Origin: Pseudomonadota bacterium
Lineage (GTDB): Bacteria; Pseudomonadota; Gammaproteobacteria; Pseudomonadales; Azotimanducaceae
Assembly (NCBI GenBank): GCA_027624035.1
Contig: JAQBUI010000023.1
Coordinates: 1 to 55,500, forward strand
Length of the DNA stretch: 55,500 bases
Direction: 5' to 3'
Notes under the pieces: model-generated
What the model was told of the DNA's origin: nothing
Seen by the model: only the letters and a program-made list of their open reading frames with translations
Databases searched by the model: none
Program-made: the position numbers and the translations under genes
Part shown: positions 42,419 through 51,291 of the stretch, one piece after another
Layout: the number at the start of each line of letters is the position of its first letter
How positions within the stretch are numbered: position 1 is the stretch's first letter

Positions 42419-44020
42419 GTGGCAAACGATTCTGTAGACGTGTTGATCATCGGCGCCGGTGCGTCAGGCGCCGCCATGGCGTGGAGCCTCGCGGAAACCA
42501 GGATGCACATCGTGTGTCTGGAACAGGGTGACTGGATGAATCCCGCCGAGTATCCCAGCACCGGGATGGACTGGGAGGCCCGCGCCTTTACCGACTTCAG
42601 CATCAGCCCGAACGCAAGAAAGCGGGACACTGACTACCCCATCAATGATGCCAACTCACCCATCGCAGTCGCCAATTTCAACGGTGTGGGTGGTGGCACG
42701 GTACTGTATGCAGGGCACTTTCCCCGTTTTCATCCGTCTGACTTCCGGGTGCACTCGCTCGATGGTGTAGCGGATGACTGGCCCATCGACTACGAAACGC
42801 TGGAGCCATTCTATGCGGAGAACGAGCGGATGATGGGGGTCTCGGGGCTCTCTGGCGACCCTGCGTATCCGGCCAAACAATCCGTGATGCCGCCACTGCC
42901 CATGGGAAGGTCTGGCGAGATGTTCGGCAACGCCTTCAATCAACTGGGCTGGCACTGGTGGCCATCCGACACGGCCATCGCGACCACCGACTACGATGGC
43001 CGTGCCCGGTGCATCAATCTGGGTGCCTGTGGCAGTGGCTGTGCCCAGGGTGCCAAGGGCAGCACCGATGTCACCTATTGGCCCCATGCGACCCGCGCCG
43101 GGGTCGAGGTCCGGACCCGCTGCAGGGTGCGCGAAATCACCGTCAACGACGAGGGCATGGCATCCGGCGCAATCTATTATGATGAAAACGGCGATGAGCA
43201 GTTCCAGGCAGCGGAAGTCGTGGTGCTGGCCTGCAATGGCGTCGGCACACCCCGCATCCTGCTGAACTCCACGTCCACGGCGTTTCCCAACGGGCTGGCG
43301 AACTCCAGCGGCCTCGTGGGCAGGAACCTGATGTTTCATCCCTACGCGAACCTGCAGGGCATCGTCGATGAACCGGTGGATGGGTATAAAGGACCGCCGC
43401 TTTGCCTGTGGAGCCAGGAGTTTTACGAAACCGGGTCGGACCGTGACTTTGTTCGCGGCTTCACCATGGAGATGCATCGGGGCCAGCGGGTGGTGGGAAC
43501 GGCGCTAAGAGGTGTGTTCACTGGCCGAATACCCTGGGGAGAGGGCCACCACGATGCCTATCGCAGGATGTTCAACCGCATCATCGGCATGTCCTGTATC
43601 TGTGAAGACCTGCCGGAAGAACACAATACCGTCACACTGGACCCGGAACTCAAAGACGCCCATGGCATTCCCGCCCCGAGGATCGACTACACGCTGTCTG
43701 AAAACAGCCGCCGCATGCTGGATTTCGGGGTTGCCCGTGGCAGCGAGGTATTGAAGGCGGCCGGGGCCGGCGACATCATGGTCGAGTCACCCATCGCGGG
43801 GGGTGGCTGGCACCTGATGGGTACCGCGCGTATGGGCACTGATCCGGCCCGTTCTGTCGTGAACGAATGGGGCCGGAGCCACGACGTCCGGAATCTGTTC
43901 GTGATCGACGGCAGTATTTTTGTGACCTCCGCCGGGGTCAACCCCACCCACACCATTCAGGCTCTGGCACTGTATGTGGCCGACCAGATGAAAAAACGGC
44001 TCGCGAATCTGTTCGATTGA
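42419..44020 (+). CDS. GMC family oxidoreductase (flavoprotein subunit)
   Basis: 533 residues from GTG 42419 with CGGGGAA upstream; the open frame further left is not supported. The FAD-binding VLIIGAGASGAAMAWSLAE is at the N-terminus, GVGGGTVLYAGHFPRF is the second GMC region, and GGGWHLMGTARMG with SAGVNPTHTIQALALYVAD is the C-terminal active-site region with histidines. It belongs to the branch that oxidises sugars or polyols together with a small subunit, encoded 14 bp downstream. Electrons would pass to a cytochrome or quinone. The substrate is unknown. Confidence 0.92.
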   Translation: MANDSVDVLIIGAGASGAAMAWSLAETRMHIVCLEQGDWMNPAEYPSTGMDWEARAFTDFSISPNARKRDTDYPINDANSPIAVANFNGVGGGTVLYAGHFPRFHPSDFRVHSLDGVADDWPIDYETLEPFYAENERMMGVSGLSGDPAYPAKQSVMPPLPMGRSGEMFGNAFNQLGWHWWPSDTAIATTDYDGRARCINLGACGSGCAQGAKGSTDVTYWPHATRAGVEVRTRCRVREITVNDEGMASGAIYYDENGDEQFQAAEVVVLACNGVGTPRILLNSTSTAFPNGLANSSGLVGRNLMFHPYANLQGIVDEPVDGYKGPPLCLWSQEFYETGSDRDFVRGFTMEMHRGQRVVGTALRGVFTGRIPWGEGHHDAYRRMFNRIIGMSCICEDLPEEHNTVTLDPELKDAHGIPAPRIDYTLSENSRRMLDFGVARGSEVLKAAGAGDIMVESPIAGGGWHLMGTARMGTDPARSVVNEWGRSHDVRNLFVIDGSIFVTSAGVNPTHTIQALALYVADQMKKRLANLFD

Positions 44021-44034
44021 GCCAGGGAATCAAC

Positions 44035-44505
44035 ATGAGTCACATTGCTACCGACAACCCGCTGACCCCCGACGAGAGGCAGACCCTGACCACTCTGGCC
44101 AGCATGATCATTCCGGCCAGCATCAAGTATGATGCGCCAGGTGCCGATGACGAGACGATTCTGGCGGATATCCTGCTGACCGCGCGCCAGCATGCCGAAC
44201 TGCTCAAAGAGGGCTTGACGTCGATTGATGCTCACGCTCGCGAGCAGCATCGCGTGGCGTTTTCATCCCTGGCCGAGGACCAGCGGACGCTGGTTGCAGA
44301 GCACTTCAGGCAGGCGTCGCCGCGCTTCATGCGCAGCCTGGTCAGCATCACCGTGCAGTGTTATTACCGTGATCCGCGGGTGATGGCATCGCTCGGTATG
44401 GCGCCAAGGCCGCCGTTTCCGAAGGGGTTTGATCTCGACCCCGGCGACTGGTCAATGCTGGACCCGGTCAGGGATCGCGGCAGAATCTGGCGGGATGCCA
44501 CCTGA
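44035..44505 (+). CDS. Gluconate 2-dehydrogenase subunit 3-like protein
   Basis: 156 residues from ATG 44035, preceded by CAGGGAA. LTPDERQTLTTLASMIIPAS, with DETILADILL, is the conserved start of the subunit-3 family, and CYYRDPRVMASLGMAPRPPFPKG the conserved end. No twin-arginine signal is visible on this copy. It lies 14 bp after the GMC gene, so the two make one dehydrogenase. The subunit usually helps export or assembly of the flavoprotein. It converges on a small membrane-protein gene after 4 bp. Confidence 0.87.
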   Translation: MSHIATDNPLTPDERQTLTTLASMIIPASIKYDAPGADDETILADILLTARQHAELLKEGLTSIDAHAREQHRVAFSSLAEDQRTLVAEHFRQASPRFMRSLVSITVQCYYRDPRVMASLGMAPRPPFPKGFDLDPGDWSMLDPVRDRGRIWRDAT

Positions 44506-44509
44506 CCGA

Positions 44510-44854
44510 TCAGGCTGCCCGCTGTCGGCCCAGCAACAGGACCTTCGGGTCGCCGCCAGCGTCGAGACTGACGACCAATAGATAGGCACAGAGAAACAGT
44601 CCGCCCCCGAAGAAACCCAGCACAGCAAGAACGAGTCCAGTGGGTGAAAAATGGTGACGCCAGGCGAGCCACAGGGCTGAGAGTACAAGAAAGCTCATGA
44701 AATCGACGTTGAATTGCCCTGCCCACGACATGGCCAGAATGTCACCAAAGAATCTGGGAAACAGATTCGGCCCATGGTTGACCACCACGACCGCAGTGTA
44801 GGCTGCGATAGTGATGAATAATGCGACCCATACAATCTGAAATGCTCTCATCAT
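44510..44854 (-). CDS. Small membrane protein of unknown function
   Basis: 114 residues with about three hydrophobic segments (IVWVALFITIAAYTAVVVVN, FMSFLVLSALWLAW, LVLAVLGFFGGGLFLCAYLLVV). The polar loop HGPNLFPRFFGDILAMSWAGQFNVD lies between the first two. I see no catalytic motif. It resembles short integral proteins annotated only as hypothetical. It is monocistronic and converges on the subunit-3 gene. Confidence 0.7.
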   Translation of the reverse strand: MMRAFQIVWVALFITIAAYTAVVVVNHGPNLFPRFFGDILAMSWAGQFNVDFMSFLVLSALWLAWRHHFSPTGLVLAVLGFFGGGLFLCAYLLVVSLDAGGDPKVLLLGRQRAA

Positions 44855-45005
44855 GATTCCTGCAACTGGTGTGTATTGATCGCAACATAAGGAACCCGGG
44901 GCAGATCAGCAATAGTCTGGAGGTCATCGGATCATCGGCACCAGGGGATTGCAGCGGTCGGATGAAGCTGGTTTATTGAGGCCTGAATGCGGATCGACAG
45001 TTGAT

Positions 45006-45815
45006 ATGACACCAGAGGCAGTAACAACCGCCGCCCGTCTGCTCGCAGACCTGCGCCTCGGCCGCGGTAAGGACCGTAGTCAATTGGAAGACCTGCCGCT
45101 CGCCTGTCGGCCAGGCTCCATCGAGCAGGCCTATCGAATTCAGGATGAAATGAGGGCGATGCTGGCAGCAGATGGCCTCGGCGCAGCGGTAGGCTGGAAG
45201 ATCGGCTGTACCACCTCTGTGATGCAGACGTATCTTGAGATTCCTCACCCGTGTGCAGGTACGCTGTATCGCGAGACGGTGGGCCATGAACCGGCGACCC
45301 TGGATACGAATGCCTTCTTTGAACTCGGGCTTGAATGCGAACTGGCGGTTCGGGTGGGCGAGACGGTACCGGCCCGGCGCAAGGGATATGAACGCGTGAC
45401 CATTGCTCCCTATGTCGACACCATCATGACGTCGGTGGAAGTGGTTGACCATCGGTTCCGGGACTTCGGGGCCGTTGCTGCACCGAGCCTGATCGCGGAC
45501 GATTTTTTCTCCTTCGGCTGTATCACCGGCGATGAAATGGCCATCGGTTCGGTCGCCAACGTGGCGGCACTTCAGGGAGGGTTCTCTATCGACGGGGCGC
45601 CGCCGGAACAAACGGGCCGTGGTGCAGAAATCCTGGGCCATGCACTGGTGGCGCTGGCGTGGCTCGCAAACCATCTGCTGGCACGGGGCACCTCTCTGCA
45701 GCGGGGCGAGCTGGTGACCCTGGGAAGCGTGGTCAAAACCATCTATCCGTCGAGGCCCATGACCGTGCAGGCTGTGTTTGACACGCTTGCCCCTGTGACG
45801 GTGCATGTTGCCTGA
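45006..45815 (+). CDS. 2-keto-4-pentenoate hydratase-like protein (FAH superfamily)
   Basis: 269 residues from ATG 45006; the frame is open to 44949 but that extension has no family similarity. IEQAYRIQDEMRAML, AVGWKIGCTTSVMQTYLEI and FFELGLECELAVRVGETVP match MhpD/DmpE-type hydratases, with the metal-binding glutamates in GLECELAVRV. The end GELVTLGSVVKTIYPSRP is also typical. These enzymes add water to 2-hydroxypenta-2,4-dienoates or decarboxylate oxalocrotonate in aromatic ring cleavage. No other meta-cleavage gene is nearby. Confidence 0.88.
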   Translation: MTPEAVTTAARLLADLRLGRGKDRSQLEDLPLACRPGSIEQAYRIQDEMRAMLAADGLGAAVGWKIGCTTSVMQTYLEIPHPCAGTLYRETVGHEPATLDTNAFFELGLECELAVRVGETVPARRKGYERVTIAPYVDTIMTSVEVVDHRFRDFGAVAAPSLIADDFFSFGCITGDEMAIGSVANVAALQGGFSIDGAPPEQTGRGAEILGHALVALAWLANHLLARGTSLQRGELVTLGSVVKTIYPSRPMTVQAVFDTLAPVTVHVA

Positions 45816-45895
45816 TATGATCGCCGGATGTGGCGGTGTTGGCCGGGTCCTCATTGCTGGTGCAGCACGCCGTAACCGACTGATGGAGAATTGCG

Positions 45896-46867
45896 ATGGC
45901 AACGCCTGGAGTATCGCCGAGCCTTATTGCACTGGCTGAAACGGCGCTCGCCGAATGGGGGTTAGCTGGTGCCGGCCTGGAGCCGAAGAGCATCAGCGAG
46001 AACATCACGTTTCGGGTGGATGCCGCAGACGACACCTTCGTGCTGCGCATTCATCGTCCCGGCTATCATACGCTGGCTGAACTGCAGTCCGAACACCTCT
46101 GGACCCGGGCGCTTCGGACCGCGGGCCTGGACGTGCCGGAGGTGCTGGATACTCCGGGCGGTGCCGGGTATATCACGTTGCCCCATGAAGGTGGCCAGAG
46201 AAACATCGGTATGCTGAAGTGGGTGGATGGCGAACTGCTGGGTACGTTAATCCAGCAACAGCCGGCGCAGCTGACGGCCCACTTCAGGTCCCTCGGCCGC
46301 ATCGCTGCAGGCATCCACAATCAGTCAGCCTCATGGCAGGTCCCGGCTGGTTTCGAGCGCCACAGTTTTGATGTGGATGGCCTGGTGGGCGCGAGGCCCT
46401 TCTGGGGCAGGTTCTGGGAACTGCCGGCGCTGGATTCAGCGCAGCGCGCATTGCTGGGCCGTGCCCGGGAGACCATCGCGAAGGTCCTTGACGATTACGG
46501 CAAGAACCCGCAGACCTACAGCCTCATCCATGCGGACCTGCACCCCCACAATGTGGTGGTCAGTGATCATGGCCTGCATGTGATCGACTTTGACGATTCC
46601 GGGTTTGGCTGGCACCAGTATGAACTGGCCGTGGCGCTGTACGCCTATCGCCAGCACAAGCTGTTTCCTGAAATTCAGGCAGCAATGGTCGAAGGTTACC
46701 GGTCCGTCCGGCCGTTCCCGGAGACTGCGCTCGCGATGCTGCCGATGTTCCTGCTGATCAGGAGCCTGGTGAGCCTGGGCTGGCGTCAGCAGCGACCTGA
46801 GCATGGTACGGACCTGTCCCGGGAGATTGCTGGCGCCTGTGCCGCGGCGCGTTCCTGGTTGAGGTGA
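45896..46867 (+). CDS. Phosphotransferase (APH/SrkA-like kinase fold)
   Basis: 323 residues. ENITFRVDAADDTFVLRIHRPG is the N-lobe with the ATP-binding lysine replaced or shifted to arginine (VLRIHRP). SLIHADLHPHNVVVSDHG is the catalytic loop with aspartate and asparagine. VIDFDDSGFGWHQYELAVAL is the metal-binding D-F-D segment. It is closest to the stress kinase SrkA/YihE, which phosphorylates protein serine or threonine. The next gene starts before it ends in the raw frame but its likely ATG is 87 bp on. Confidence 0.86.
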   Translation: MATPGVSPSLIALAETALAEWGLAGAGLEPKSISENITFRVDAADDTFVLRIHRPGYHTLAELQSEHLWTRALRTAGLDVPEVLDTPGGAGYITLPHEGGQRNIGMLKWVDGELLGTLIQQQPAQLTAHFRSLGRIAAGIHNQSASWQVPAGFERHSFDVDGLVGARPFWGRFWELPALDSAQRALLGRARETIAKVLDDYGKNPQTYSLIHADLHPHNVVVSDHGLHVIDFDDSGFGWHQYELAVALYAYRQHKLFPEIQAAMVEGYRSVRPFPETALAMLPMFLLIRSLVSLGWRQQRPEHGTDLSREIAGACAAARSWLR

Positions 46868-46953
46868 TCCCTTCAGCAATACCCGGGGTGCCATCACGCG
46901 GTACTTCCGAGGTTGTGCTTATCTTGCACTGGCCGGTGTGTAAGATGCTCAGC

Positions 46954-48075
46954 ATGAAAAATCTTCTGGTGTACAGGGTGGCGCAGATGATAATGCTAAC
47001 GGGCATGGCATTGTGCGCGAATGCAGCCGGCATCGACGAGGCACGCCTGCAGGCCGCGCTGGAAGACCTGCGAACCGAGATGAAAATGCCGGGCCTGCGT
47101 GCCGCCGTTCTGTTTGAAGACGGACGGTTGGTCCGAGCGGCGACAGGGCTGGCGGACGTGGAGGCTGGCATCCCGCTTGATCATTCTGTGGGGATGCCCG
47201 GTGGCAGCACGGGCAAGACCTTCGTCGCGGCGCTGACCATGTTGCTGGTCGAAGAGGGTGTCCTGGCCCTCGATGACCCGGTCTCCCGGTATCTGGGGAC
47301 CACCTCCTGGTATCCGGGCCTGCCGAATGCCGATCGCATCAAGGTTCGACACCTCCTGTCTCACTCGAGCGGCCTTGCTGACTACCCGGGTACGGCGCGA
47401 TTTCTGACCACGATGGTGTGGCGCGTCCTGCGCCACCGCAGCGCCTACTTTACGCCGGAAGAACTGATTGACATCGCGCGTGGCAAGTCCGGCATGTTCG
47501 CCCCCGGGGAAGGCTTCCACTACACCGACGCGGGCTACCTGGTCCTCGGCCGGGTGATCGAGGCTGCCACGGGGCGGACCTACTACGACCTGCTGCAGGA
47601 GCGAATTCTGACCCCGCAGCAGTTGGATGAGATCGCCGTGCAGGATCAGTCTGCCTTGCCAGACATCACCCCCGGATACCAGTCCGGGGTGAGCAACCTG
47701 CGCAAAGACGGGCGCATGAAGTATGACCCACGCTCGGAATGGACCGGCGGCGGGCTGGTCACGAACCCGACCATGCTGGTGCGTTTCTATGGGGCGCTGG
47801 TGGCGGGACGCATCGTTCGTCCTGAGACGCTGGAGCAGATGCTGACGCAGGGCTGGCACAACCCGGAGACGCCGGGTGTTCATTACGGCCTTGGACTGTT
47901 CGTTCATGACCATGGCAGGATATTCGGGCACGGGGGGATGTGGGCTGGCTATCGCACCCACGTGACCCATTTCCGCACCAGTGGCACGACCATTGCGGTG
48001 CAGACGAACCGGGACGGCGGGATAGACATGTTAGCGGTCGTTGCCCGAATTGCCGCGCTGGCCGATGAACCGTAA
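46954..48075 (+). CDS. Beta-lactamase-fold serine hydrolase, secreted
   Basis: 373 residues from ATG 46954, giving a signal peptide MKNLLVYRVAQMIML then ALCANAAG; GTG 46864 would add 30 residues. The SxxK nucleophile is in MPGGSTGKTFVAAL, followed by HLLSHSSGLADY and the tyrosine motif FHYTDAGYLVLG. A late GHGGMWAGYRTH supplies the HxG triad. The fold is class C beta-lactamase/EstB; most such proteins are esterases or D-Ala-D-Ala peptidases rather than resistance enzymes. Its end overlaps the FG-GAP gene by 11 bp. Confidence 0.88.
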   Translation: MKNLLVYRVAQMIMLTGMALCANAAGIDEARLQAALEDLRTEMKMPGLRAAVLFEDGRLVRAATGLADVEAGIPLDHSVGMPGGSTGKTFVAALTMLLVEEGVLALDDPVSRYLGTTSWYPGLPNADRIKVRHLLSHSSGLADYPGTARFLTTMVWRVLRHRSAYFTPEELIDIARGKSGMFAPGEGFHYTDAGYLVLGRVIEAATGRTYYDLLQERILTPQQLDEIAVQDQSALPDITPGYQSGVSNLRKDGRMKYDPRSEWTGGGLVTNPTMLVRFYGALVAGRIVRPETLEQMLTQGWHNPETPGVHYGLGLFVHDHGRIFGHGGMWAGYRTHVTHFRTSGTTIAVQTNRDGGIDMLAVVARIAALADEP

Positions 48076-49606
48076 CCGGCGACAGGGCACCTGGCCGATT
48101 GGTTCCCTGGCGAATGTACGTCGCATCCGTTCGGGCGCGCTGATCCTGCTGGTTCTCGCCGGATTCGGACTCACTGAAACAGCACCGACGTTCGCAGAAA
48201 ATCATCTGTTCGATCAGTACGAAATCCACACTGGCATTGCGGCGCCCCAGACCGTCGTCAGCGGCTTTTTTCTGGGCGGTGACACTGCAGAAATCGCGGT
48301 GGTGCATATTGATGGGCGCGGCCATCGCCTATTGCAGCTGTACCGGTTTGAAGGGTCAGGTTGGGAACGGATGCTGGAGGCCAGACTCGGATCGGATGTG
48401 GCTTTCATAGACGTGGCTAATATCGGAGGGCGTGACCGGTTGATTGGCCACGCGGCCGGTCGCCTGGTCTGGTTCGACCCGGAGTCCGGGTCGCAAACCG
48501 TACTGGTGACAGCCCCCACCAGTTTTGATCCGCCGCGAAGCAATGAGGTCCCCCACGTCGACATAACCCATGATGTGAACGGCGACGGTCTTGATGATCT
48601 GGTGGTGCCGGATGCCAACGGCTTTCGAGTGTTCGTCCAGATGCCCCGGGGCCTATTCGCCGGGGCCATCATGGTTGGAGCAGCCACGGACTTAAGCCGC
48701 ATCTACGGTGCAGACGGCTATCGATACGACCCCTGGTCCCAGAGCCGCATCCACCAGATTGATTACGACCAGAATGGCCGCAATGACCTCGTGTTCTGGC
48801 GTGGGGATCACTTTGAGGTTCACACCCAGGACAACCATGGGCTGTTTAACGCCACGGCCAGGTCCTTTAAGAGCGAAGTAGCCATTGATACAGACGACCT
48901 CTCCTTTCTGGCAAGCGGAGACATGCAGGGGAGGGTGCTGCATTCCCTCACCGACATGAACGGTGACGGCATCGGCGATCTGGTGATCGCGTCCCTTGAA
49001 GGCAAACGAATTGCGAACAAGCGCTCCACCTACCAGGTCCACTATGGTGTGACATCGCCCGACCATGGTGTGGCATTCGCTCCGCAGGCTGATCTTGTAT
49101 TTGAATCGAACGACCGAATCCACCTGGCAATGGACCGACGAGACTTTGATGGCGACGGCAATCTGGACCTGATGTTGACCACCATCGACATTCAGTTCCT
49201 GACAGGCAACCCCTGGAAGCAACTGAAAGGGCTGTTCGGAGACGACGTCTGGCTGGAACTCGAGTTCTATCGCAATGAGCGGGGCCGCTTTGCTGACCAG
49301 CCCGATGCCATCCACAGAATTCAATTGGACGGCGCGCCGAGCCCCCGTGAACCGGGTTGGGTGCCCCTGGACATTGTGCTTCGCGGCCCAACCCATGAAA
49401 AGCGGTTGACTCAGGAAGTCTGGCCCCGCGCATTCAACACCGCGCTGCTGATCGGAGACGTCACCGGCGACGGCCGTGCCGATCTGCTCATCGAGGAGAC
49501 CTTCCGTGGCCTGCGCCTGTTTGCCGGAGTGCCCGGCCGGAACCTCTTTGCCAGCGAACATCAGAACATCCCCGTCATCCTACCCGGCGACAGCGACTAC
49601 ACCTAG
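48065..49606 (+). CDS. Secreted FG-GAP/VCBS repeat protein, interrupted by an amber codon
   Basis: 513 residues from ATG 48065, with a signal peptide-like ALILLVLAGFGLTETAPTFA. Calcium-binding FG-GAP loops recur as DVNGDGLDDLVV, DMNGDGIGDLVI, DFDGDGNLDLML and DVTGDGRADLLI, so it is a beta-propeller. The TAG at 49604-49606 falls within the last blade: the same frame continues at once with LVDLNHDGRQDILLHH for 44 codons to TGA at 49739. A CAG-to-TAG or TGG-to-TAG change explains this. The gene is translationally coupled to the beta-lactamase-fold gene. Function unknown; probably extracellular. Confidence 0.8.
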   Translation: MNRNRRQGTWPIGSLANVRRIRSGALILLVLAGFGLTETAPTFAENHLFDQYEIHTGIAAPQTVVSGFFLGGDTAEIAVVHIDGRGHRLLQLYRFEGSGWERMLEARLGSDVAFIDVANIGGRDRLIGHAAGRLVWFDPESGSQTVLVTAPTSFDPPRSNEVPHVDITHDVNGDGLDDLVVPDANGFRVFVQMPRGLFAGAIMVGAATDLSRIYGADGYRYDPWSQSRIHQIDYDQNGRNDLVFWRGDHFEVHTQDNHGLFNATARSFKSEVAIDTDDLSFLASGDMQGRVLHSLTDMNGDGIGDLVIASLEGKRIANKRSTYQVHYGVTSPDHGVAFAPQADLVFESNDRIHLAMDRRDFDGDGNLDLMLTTIDIQFLTGNPWKQLKGLFGDDVWLELEFYRNERGRFADQPDAIHRIQLDGAPSPREPGWVPLDIVLRGPTHEKRLTQEVWPRAFNTALLIGDVTGDGRADLLIEETFRGLRLFAGVPGRNLFASEHQNIPVILPGDSDYT

Positions 49607-49741
49607 CTGGTGGACCTCAACCACGATGGCCGCCAGGACATCCTCCTGCATCATCCATTCACCGACCGTGACGAACACGGCGGCCGAATCCATCCCCCGG
49701 GTGCCGAGCCGCACCGGGTGACGACATTGATTGCGAGGTGA
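49607..49741 (+). pseudogene. Severed C-terminal blade of the FG-GAP protein
   Basis: 44 in-frame codons after the TAG carry one more FG-GAP loop, DLNHDGRQDILL, and end with VTTLIAR and a TGA. Without readthrough or suppression this part is not made, and it would leave the propeller incomplete. Confidence 0.65.
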
Positions 49742-50012
49742 GTGATGGTGGTTTGAGAAGGCAACGGTGTTCCCGCGGAAACAATTCAGTATTTCTCCAC
49801 TTTGTGGTTCTGCTGGATTTCATTGAGGCCGGGACAGGCCTGGTATCAATAACAATCAGTGGCCTTGTAGAAGCTGTATTTTTCGTACCGTCTGGGGTCA
49901 ACTGGGGCACGCGACGAACTGTCAACATTGACGAACCATAGAAATCTCGTGCCCGCCCGGCTCCGAACTCGACGCTCTGCGGTAGATCTCCTCCGTGGCC
50001 CCTTCGATTATC
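49742..50012. other. Gene-free stretch at the boundary of the AT-richer region
   Basis: About 270 bases after the FG-GAP tail. A 67-codon open frame at 49738-49941 shows no family resemblance and is not called. I see no repeat, RNA or terminator. Composition shifts here from the GC-rich backbone to AT-richer DNA. Confidence 0.4.
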
Positions 50013-50198
50013 TTATGCGACCTTGACCTTTACAGACTTTCCGGCCCGAGCAAGCATAATGACGAGCTTCTCGATGCTGAATTTTGAGACCTTTCCGTTT
50101 ACCAGGTCTGAAACTGCGGGACGAGAGATACCGAATAACTCAGCGGCTTCCCGTTGCTTCATGCCTTTTTTCGTATTCAGATTCTCGGCAGCAATCAT
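50013..50198 (-). CDS. Orphan XRE-family antitoxin, N-terminally reduced
   Basis: 61 residues from ATG 50198. GMKQREAAELFGISRPAVSD is the helix-turn-helix and SIEKLVIMLARAGKSVKVKV the typical C-terminal end of HigA/XRE antitoxins. The same minus-strand frame continues upstream with a fitting segment (IFEHIGSDKEEADNLKIRSD, about 50199-50264). No ATG, GTG or TTG opens that part, and a TGA stops it near 50276. Family members normally start there, so the start codon seems lost. No toxin gene accompanies it. Confidence 0.7.
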   Translation of the reverse strand: MIAAENLNTKKGMKQREAAELFGISRPAVSDLVNGKVSKFSIEKLVIMLARAGKSVKVKVA

Positions 50199-50447
50199 CA
50201 GATCGGACCTGATCTTGAGATTGTCTGCCTCTTCTTTGTCAGAACCGATATGTTCAAAAATGTTTTCACCAGGTCAGCAATCGGCCAGAAACTAGTTGGA
50301 GATTGCTGGGCAACTGAAGTAGAAACGTTCGTACCGTACCGTTGAAACTTTAACGAATGTCATAGCAATTCAATAGGCCAGTTCCTCAGGCCCTCAGCCA
50401 CCTCCTTTCGTCCTTCCCGTGAGCACTGGCAGGTTGAAATCAATCGC

Positions 50448-50481
50448 TTGACTTCTTGCACATGCCTCCCATAATGGGAGG
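50448..50481 (+). promoter_or_regulatory. higBA promoter with the -10 box inside a palindrome
   Basis: TTGACT (50448-50453), 16 bp, CATAAT (50470-50475). The -10 lies inside CCTCCCATAATGGGAGG (50465-50481), a perfect 8-bp inverted repeat around one A. A HigA dimer bound there would block RNA polymerase. The predicted transcript starts at about 50482, at the GTG of higB. Confidence 0.65.
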
Positions 50482-50482
50482 T

Positions 50483-50776
50483 GTGAGGCTGATCGCAATC
50501 AAGACGCTGAGAGACTACTGGGAAGCAAACCAGGAAATCAGAGAGCAACTCCAAGCGTGGCACGATGTTATTAAGGCGGCGAATTGGATAACCCCCAATG
50601 AATTGAAAGCTCAGTTCCGTAACGCGAGCATCATTGGCGATAACCGGGTTCTGTTCAATATCGCTGGCAACAAGTACCGATTGATTGTGAAGATTCACTA
50701 CAACACAGGTATTGTTTATGTGAGGTTCATCGGAACCCACAAAGAGTACGACAAGATAGATGCGGAGCAAGTGTGA
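50483..50776 (+). CDS. higB: HigB-type mRNA interferase toxin
   Basis: 97 residues from GTG 50483. RLIAIKTLRDYWEANQEIRE is the usual HigB N-terminus, AWHDVIKAANWITPNELKAQF and RNASIIGDNRVLFNIAGN the conserved core, and FIGTHKEYDKIDAEQV the usual end. HigB is a ribosome-dependent mRNA endonuclease with a RelE fold. GTG is preferred over ATG 50474 because family proteins begin at this residue and because the promoter predicts a leaderless message. The stop overlaps the antitoxin ATG (TGATG). Confidence 0.88.
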   Translation: MRLIAIKTLRDYWEANQEIREQLQAWHDVIKAANWITPNELKAQFRNASIIGDNRVLFNIAGNKYRLIVKIHYNTGIVYVRFIGTHKEYDKIDAEQV

Positions 50777-51141
50777 TGGATATTCAACCGATTCGTACAG
50801 AAGAAGACTACGAGAATGCGCTGAACCGCGTAGAGAAATTGATGGGCGCCACGTCTAATTCTCCTGAAGAAGCAGAACTGGAAGTCCTGGCTACTCTCAT
50901 CGAGTCTTATGAAGCGAAACACTTTCCTCTTCCTGAGGCAGACCCAATTGAGGTCATTAAATTCGTCATGGAGCAGTCCGGAATGATAGACAAAGACTTG
51001 GCACCTTTCATTGGGCACTCTGGAAGAGTGTCTGAAGTGCTGACTCGCAAGCGCTCTCTTTCAATCGCAATGATTCGCAAGCTACATAAAGGACTGGGTA
51101 TTCCCGCTGAGTCACTCATCAAAGAGTACGAGGTAGCCTGA
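50776..51141 (+). CDS. higA: HigA-type antitoxin
   Basis: 121 residues from ATG 50776. An acidic N-terminal half (EEDYENALNRVEKLMG, SPEEAELEVLATLIESYE) matches the HigA antitoxin that follows HigB of this type. The C-terminal half (GMIDKDLAPFIGHSGRVSEV then RKRSLSIAMIRKLHKGLGI) is the helix-turn-helix. It would neutralise HigB and bind the palindrome at 50465. The two genes are translationally coupled. Confidence 0.9.
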   Translation: MDIQPIRTEEDYENALNRVEKLMGATSNSPEEAELEVLATLIESYEAKHFPLPEADPIEVIKFVMEQSGMIDKDLAPFIGHSGRVSEVLTRKRSLSIAMIRKLHKGLGIPAESLIKEYEVA

Positions 51142-51162
51142 TAGCCAAGGCGCGTCGCACCT

Positions 51163-51188
51163 TTTAGAAATGGCCCACCTAGAAGGAT
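51163..51188. repeat. Imperfect copy of the tRNA-Arg 3' end (candidate att site)
   Basis: TTTAGAAATGGCCC is identical to 55433-55446, and 22 of 26 bases match overall. The match covers the encoded CCA end and acceptor strand of tRNA-Arg in the same orientation. A second degenerate match (GAGATTGAACTC, 51210-51221) resembles its T arm. It may be the left end of an integrated element. Confidence 0.5.
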
Positions 51189-51291
51189 GGACGTGGGCAC
51201 TGGCAATCTGAGATTGAACTCTCCTGACGTCAGCTGTTGGGAGAATGGCGACGCATCGGTGCTGAACAGTAATGACCATGTACTCACTGAA

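Noticed and set aside
49738..49941. 67-codon frame after the FG-GAP gene
   Set aside because: No family resemblance and no good ribosome-binding site.
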